NCBI RefSeq assembly: GCF_026008515.1
Contig: NZ_BQYM01000006.1
Coordinates: 124,001-188,000, forward strand
Length of the DNA stretch: 64,000 nucleotides
From: Hoyosella levis
GTDB lineage: Bacteria > Actinomycetota > Actinomycetes > Mycobacteriales > Mycobacteriaceae
Direction: 5' to 3'
Below, piece by piece: positions 60,323-64,000 of the stretch; position 1 is the first letter of the stretch, and each line of letters begins with the position of its first letter. The notes beneath the pieces were generated by a model, which made no database searches, was not told the DNA's origin, and worked only from the letters and a program-made list of their open reading frames with translations. A program made the position numbers and the translations under genes.

Positions 60323-61198
60323 TCACAAGCGATCAAGCAGTTCCTTTTTCTTCGCGGTAAACTCCGCATCCGTCAGGATCCCGTCGCCGTGCAGCTTTCC
60401 GAGCTCGCGGATCCTGTCGTAGATCTCGCTGGGCTCCACGCTGGCGGTGGTCGCGGCGGCGGCTTCGCGCTTCGTCGGCTCGGCCGCGCGCGCGTGCGCG
60501 GTGATCGTCGCGGCCATCAGCAGCAGCCGCGCTTCCTCCTCGCCCGCGCGTCCCAGCAGGCAGTGCAGATCGTTGCGCGGGCTGAGCGCTTCGCGGCCAG
60601 GCTCCCTCGGCACGAGCCGGAGGATGGCGTCGGCATCCCCGTCCTGGGGCACCCATTCCGCGCGGGCGATGCCGGCCAGCGCGATCTCCTGGCGCTGATG
60701 CAGCTTCTTCGGCGAGGGAATCCGTGCACCGGGCCAGGTCAGGGTCACTGACCGGGCGTCGCAGGACGCGGTGCCCTCCCAGGTCTGGATGTGGAACGGC
60801 ACCGGAGGCACGAGGCTCGTGATGGCATTCTCGCTGATCGGTCCGGGGGCCGAGTCGCGAGCGAACTCGGCCGCCTGCATGATCGCATCCGCATGGAAGC
60901 GCGCGACCAGCTCGTCCGTGCCATTCTCGCCGACCAGGGCGAAAGGCTGGCGGTCGGCAGAGAGGGATGCCCCGGCCGAGGCGAACGGGTCCAGTCCGGC
61001 CGCCAGGCGGAGGCGCGCGACCCATGGCTCGCGGCGCTGCCCCGGCTGCACGTCCACGGCCTCGATGAACGAGACGGGCACCACGAGCCGCCCGAGCCCG
61101 CGATAGAAGGGATCGGAGCGTCGTCCCGAGTCGAACTCGATGGTCACCGTGTCGGTATCGATCGTCCAGACAGCATTCCGCCCGCGCAGCTCGTACAT
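60323..61198 (-). CDS. DUF4429 and SHOCT domain protein
   Basis: A 291-residue protein. It has two DUF4429-type beta-rich modules (about 10-115 and 135-225), each with a G-x-W/L pattern such as VWTIDTDTVTIEF and ASCDARSVTLTW. A linker and a C-terminal SHOCT helix pair follow, with IYDRIRELGKLHGDGILTDAEFTAKKKELLDRL-like sequence. SHOCT is a short oligomerisation or interaction motif. The function is unknown; DUF4429 is suspected to bind nucleic acid or lipid. A parS site lies 51 bp upstream. Confidence 0.85.
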   Translation of the reverse strand: MYELRGRNAVWTIDTDTVTIEFDSGRRSDPFYRGLGRLVVPVSFIEAVDVQPGQRREPWVARLRLAAGLDPFASAGASLSADRQPFALVGENGTDELVARFHADAIMQAAEFARDSAPGPISENAITSLVPPVPFHIQTWEGTASCDARSVTLTWPGARIPSPKKLHQRQEIALAGIARAEWVPQDGDADAILRLVPREPGREALSPRNDLHCLLGRAGEEEARLLLMAATITAHARAAEPTKREAAAATTASVEPSEIYDRIRELGKLHGDGILTDAEFTAKKKELLDRL

Positions 61199-61248
61199 GC
61201 TCACCGATCGTAGGGCGTGCCGGGTGCCGCTGCCATGTGTCGCTGCCA

Positions 61249-61264
61249 TGTTCCACGTGGAACA
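61249..61264. promoter_or_regulatory. parS: parS centromere site 2
   Basis: TGTTCCACGTGGAACA is a 16-bp perfect palindrome fitting the ParB consensus TGTTNCACGTGNAACA. It lies about 110 bp from a DnaA-box cluster. This is the second parS in the window. Confidence 0.85.
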
Positions 61265-61374
61265 TGCATGCACCGGTTGATCCGCTACGGGCTGCCAGGG
61301 TGTCGGCAAGGAATACGTGACGCAACAAAACGTCAACGAGATGGTGACATCCTGGTTCACCACACTGAACCGCC

Positions 61375-61458
61375 TGTGGATAACCCGCCATAGATGCAGG
61401 CCAGAAGCGCCACAATTGCTCGGTTATCCACCGAAACTGTGGATTAACCTGTGGATAA
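61375..61458. promoter_or_regulatory. Second DnaA-box cluster
   Basis: Perfect TGTGGATAA boxes lie at 61375-61383 and 61450-61458. One-mismatch boxes TTATCCACC (61424-61432) and TGTGGATTA (61439-61447) lie between. The cluster is about 59 kb from oriC and next to parS site 2. There is no AT-rich unwinding tract, so it is more likely a titration or regulatory site than an origin. Confidence 0.8.
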
Positions 61459-61565
61459 AGCCTGCCGGTGGGTGCTAGCGCGGCCAGTTCCGTCACGGCG
61501 CCACGAAACCGCGCGCAGCGCCGGAGCAGTGGAACGATCTCGCCCAGCCGTGCCACTATCGAAGG

Positions 61566-61907
61566 ATGAGCGAGACGATTCCCTCCGAGCCCGCCGCCGA
61601 GATCCCCGATGCGGGGGATGGTGGCGTCACTCTCGTTGACGTGCGCGAGCAGGACGAGTGGGACCAGGGGCATGCGCCGGGCGCGCTGCACATCCCGATG
61701 GTCGACATGCCAGCGCGCTACGGCGAGATCGACCCCGACGACGACATCTACATCGTCTGCCGCAACGGTGGGCGAAGCTTCCAGGTGACCCTATGGCTGC
61801 AATCGGTCGGATACGATGCCACCAACGTGTCCGGCGGCATGGTCGCCTGGCAGAAGGCCGGACGCCAGATCGAATCCGCTGATGGCGGGGCCGGATACAT
61901 CTACTAG
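61566..61907 (+). CDS. Rhodanese-like domain protein
   Basis: A 113-residue single-domain rhodanese. The start of the fold VTLVDVREQDEWDQGHAPGALHIP and the active-site Cys65 in VCRNGGRS are present, with WLQSVGYDATNVSGGMVAW completing the domain. The loop CRNGGRS is of the thiosulfate/polysulfide sulfurtransferase size. A cytoplasmic sulfur-transfer or redox role is inferred. It is followed 55 bp later by a DUF4328 gene on the same strand. Confidence 0.92.
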   Translation: MSETIPSEPAAEIPDAGDGGVTLVDVREQDEWDQGHAPGALHIPMVDMPARYGEIDPDDDIYIVCRNGGRSFQVTLWLQSVGYDATNVSGGMVAWQKAGRQIESADGGAGYIY

Positions 61908-61962
61908 CACCAGTCGCGGCAACGGTTCGTGGACTGCCGCGCATCGGGAAGGGGCAGCGACC

Positions 61963-62838
61963 ATGACGACTCCTCGGTCGCCGCGCCCGCTCCATCCCGT
62001 CCTGCAGCGCCCGCTGGACCATCGGTGGACCGCCAGCCCGCCCCCGGGCGAGAATCCCGCCCGCACCGTCCGGCCCAAGCGCGCTCCCGCGAGCACCCCC
62101 CGCTACACGCGGGTCCCGGCCTGGGGCCTGCACCAGGAGCCTTCCCGGCCAGTGCCTGCCCCGCGATCGAGGCTCCAGTCCCTTGCTGGCTACGCGCCGC
62201 TCCTCCTGAGGTTCACCGCGGTCCTGTACCTCGCATCGGCCATGGCGGAGCTCATCCGGTACGGGATCGTCCTGGCGAATCGCGATCGCTTGCTCTCGCC
62301 GCTGATCGCGCACGGCTCGGATTTCCTCGTCGTCACCCTCGCCATCACGGCGCTGCTCTTCGCGATCGGAACCGTCATCGCGTCCGCCGCCTGGCTCGTC
62401 GAGCATCGCCGGCAGTGGTTCGCGCGGGAGGGGCTCGTGGATCCGAGGCGGCCCCGTGTCCAGTTCGTCGCCAGCTTCCTTCCGCCGTTCACGCTGTTCT
62501 ACCCGGGAACCCTGCTCGGTGAAATCATCCACGAGGAACAGGCGCGGGATGGCGACGATCATGAGGCCACCGTCTCGGGCGCGCTCCTCAAGGCCTGGTG
62601 GACGCTGTGGGTTGTGACATGGGGCTGCGCCATCGCCAGCGCGGCCTGGCGGATCGCCGACACCATCCAGGCGCAGGCCAATGGCATCCTCTTTGCCGCG
62701 TTGGCCAACGTGCTCGCGGCGGGCTGCGCGATCGCGGCACTGCTGCTTATCCAGCATCGCGAAGCAATGCATGGTGGATCCGCGGAGGTGGCACGCGCGC
62801 GATCGCCGAAGCGGTGGATCGCGTCGGTCTCTGCGTAG
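61963..62838 (+). CDS. DUF4328 family membrane protein
   Basis: A 291-residue protein. A Pro/Arg-rich cytoplasmic N-terminus (about 1-70) is followed by a DUF4328-type membrane domain of about six helices arranged as two, two and two. The conserved loop before helix 3 is FAREGLVDPRRPRVQFVASFLPPFTLFYPGTLLGEI, typical of the family. AAGGGG precedes the ATG. Function unknown. It may share a transcript with the rhodanese gene. Confidence 0.82.
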   Translation: MTTPRSPRPLHPVLQRPLDHRWTASPPPGENPARTVRPKRAPASTPRYTRVPAWGLHQEPSRPVPAPRSRLQSLAGYAPLLLRFTAVLYLASAMAELIRYGIVLANRDRLLSPLIAHGSDFLVVTLAITALLFAIGTVIASAAWLVEHRRQWFAREGLVDPRRPRVQFVASFLPPFTLFYPGTLLGEIIHEEQARDGDDHEATVSGALLKAWWTLWVVTWGCAIASAAWRIADTIQAQANGILFAALANVLAAGCAIAALLLIQHREAMHGGSAEVARARSPKRWIASVSA

Positions 62839-62929
62839 CCGCGAGCGTTCACCCAACCGGTGGGCAGCGTCAGTGTTGTCTTAACCTCATGCTCTTGCCT
62901 TCGTATCCTTGGTACGAAAACATGGGGGT

Positions 62930-63787
62930 GTGACCCGCAGACAACCAGGTCATCCTGGCATTCCACCAATGGTGGCCGCGCACCGAGGGGCATCGGGCGA
63001 GCGGCCCGAGCACACCCTTGCTGCCTACGAGCTCGCATTGCAGCAAGGTGCCGACGCGCTCGAGTGCGATGTCCGGCTGACCCGCGACGGAACGCTGATC
63101 TGCATGCACGACAGGAAGATCGATCGCACATCGAGTGGACGTGGCGTGGTCAGCTCGATGACGCTGGATGATCTGCGAGCTCACGATTATGGCCGGTGGC
63201 ACGCGCAGATGCAGGGCCGGCAGCGCTCCGCGGTGGCTCTCGGCGATCCCGAGATCGCGGATGCCGCGGTCGACCGGTACTCCGAGCCGCTCTCGGTGCT
63301 CACTCTCAGCGAGTTGCTCACGCTCGTGCTCGACTGGGGGACGCCCAAGACATTGTTCATCGAGACGAAGCATCCGGTCCGGTACGGGGCGCTCGTGGAG
63401 GCAAAGCTCATCGCGGAGCTGCGACGGTTCGGGCTCGCCAGCAAGCCTGCCGGCAGCAGGCCACCAGTCGTGATGATGTCCTTCGCGCCCTCGGCCGTGT
63501 TCCGGATCCGCCGGTCGGCCCCGGCGCTGCCCACGGTGCTGCTCGGCGAGAACTCCCGCTACCTCGGCTACCGGCCCACGACCAATGGCGTGCCAGCCGC
63601 GATCGGACCCTCTATCGAGATGCTGCGGGAACACCCACGGGTGGTCGAGCGCGCACGCTCCGCCGGACGATCCACCTACGTGTGGACCGTCGACGAGCCC
63701 GCTGATGTCCAGCTCTGCCGGGACCTCGGCGTCCGCTGGATCGCCACGAACTATCCCGAGCGCACCAAGAAGCTCCTCGGGGGCTAG
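62930..63787 (+). CDS. glpQ: Glycerophosphodiester phosphodiesterase
   Basis: A 285-residue GDPD that hydrolyses glycerophosphodiesters to glycerol-3-phosphate and an alcohol. The catalytic residues are visible: H18-R19-G20, E27, E45 and D47 in ECDVRLTRDG, and H60. The TIM-barrel order is normal. No signal peptide is seen, as for mycobacterial GlpQ1. GTG at 62930 is preferred. An inverted repeat TTCGTA (62900-62905)/TACGAA (62913-62918) lies just before the start. Confidence 0.9.
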   Translation: MTRRQPGHPGIPPMVAAHRGASGERPEHTLAAYELALQQGADALECDVRLTRDGTLICMHDRKIDRTSSGRGVVSSMTLDDLRAHDYGRWHAQMQGRQRSAVALGDPEIADAAVDRYSEPLSVLTLSELLTLVLDWGTPKTLFIETKHPVRYGALVEAKLIAELRRFGLASKPAGSRPPVVMMSFAPSAVFRIRRSAPALPTVLLGENSRYLGYRPTTNGVPAAIGPSIEMLREHPRVVERARSAGRSTYVWTVDEPADVQLCRDLGVRWIATNYPERTKKLLGG

Positions 63788-63855
63788 CCGGCCGAGGAGG
63801 TATCGGGCGAGTGCCGCTGCGCTCTCCCGGCGGCCCGAGGCGGTAGGTTGGCAGC

Positions 63856-64000
63856 GTGGGTAAGAAGAGCAAGAGAAACACAGGTCCACGCGATGGCAGC
63901 CGTCGTGCCGAGAAGATCGCGCAGCGGCAAGCGCGGCTCGCCGATCAGCCCGTTCGCCGCCCGTTCGAGGGCTTCGCCGCGGAATGCGACCTCGTGGCCA
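63856..64000 (+). CDS. DUF5926 family protein (5' part only)
   Basis: This frame runs off the window end after 48 codons. Its basic start MGKKSKRNTGPRDGSRRAEKIAQRQARLA and the following RRPFEGFAAECDLVA match the N-terminus of the DUF5926 family of actinobacteria. GTG start at 63856; the ribosome site is weak. DUF5926 proteins are of unknown function and lie near glpQ in mycobacteria. Confidence 0.8.
   Translation, partial: MGKKSKRNTGPRDGSRRAEKIAQRQARLADQPVRRPFEGFAAECDLVA

Larger units (their letters stand above)
61199..61565. other. parS / DnaA-box intergenic region
   Basis: There are 367 bp without a gene between the divergent DUF4429 and rhodanese genes. It holds a perfect parS palindrome and a cluster of DnaA boxes (separate entries), and both promoters. 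No reading frame in it has coding character. Confidence 0.75.

Noticed and set aside
61375-61458. Second replication origin
   Set aside because: DnaA boxes are present but there is no AT-rich unwinding tract or trio run, unlike 2054-2100.
60333-61691. 452-codon minus-strand frame overlapping the DUF4429 gene and the parS/DnaA-box region
   Set aside because: Out-of-frame Arg-rich product; the DUF4429-SHOCT frame has recognisable domains and a proper start.
62900-62918. Operator before the GDPD gene (TTCGTA/TACGAA inverted repeat)
   Set aside because: Symmetric but only 6 bp per arm and isolated; not enough to call a regulatory site on its own.

Overview
The window is the replication-origin neighbourhood of a high-GC Gram-positive chromosome, almost certainly a mycolic-acid bacterium (order Mycobacteriales/Corynebacteriales). 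Three things support this: the order dnaA-oriC-dnaN-recF-dciA-gyrB-gyrA-DUF3566; the block ppiA-rhomboid-crgA-DUF881-trpG followed by the inverted pknB/pknA/pbpA/rodA/pstP/fhaB/fhaA operon; and lineage-typical families (DUF3068 PorA-like, DUF5313, DUF6474, DUF5926). No gnd gene separates dnaN and recF. I cannot fix the genus from sequence alone.

Layout. 1-10.5 kb holds replication initiation and topoisomerases, with a well-formed oriC at about 1.8-2.1 kb (clustered DnaA boxes, five DnaA-trios, an AT-rich unwinding tract). 10.6-11.0 kb has tRNA-Ile and tRNA-Ala around a 40-residue DLW-39-like ORF. 11.0-20.8 kb is accessory: an ABC-2 exporter divergent from a TetR regulator, a perfect parS site, a DEAD-box helicase, a helix-turn-helix/coiled-coil protein, and hydrolase/beta-lactamase-fold proteins. 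20.8-34.2 kb is the cell-division and Ser/Thr-kinase block; its genes overlap by about 4 bp or lie a few bases apart, so they are probably translationally coupled. 34.4-41.1 kb holds tRNA-Leu and the gltBD glutamate synthase. 41.2-57.1 kb is mixed metabolism: lactate-oxidase family, RraA-like, gabD2, envelope proteins, copper proteins copC/copD, a RecB-like/RNase-H-like nuclease, cobalamin-riboswitch-controlled cbtB-cbtA, ilvD and an SDR. 57.3-64 kb holds mgtE, sodA, msrA, a second parS next to a second DnaA-box cluster, a rhodanese, a GDPD and the start of a DUF5926 gene.

How it fits together. oriC, two parS sites and three further DnaA-box groups (before dnaA, at the PH-domain gene start, and at 61.4 kb) make this the initiation and segregation hub. 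The kinase/phosphatase/FHA/PBP/RodA operon couples peptidoglycan synthesis to signalling.

The least ordinary structure is a dispersed palindromic element in three intergenic copies (41.2, 51.5 and 52.6 kb). Its 14-16 bp stem arms and one flank are conserved, while the 22-nt centre has a fixed length but a different sequence in one copy. Two direct copies exactly 1080 bp apart bracket a secreted alpha/beta-hydrolase gene. I recognised no insertion sequence, prophage, CRISPR array or rRNA operon.
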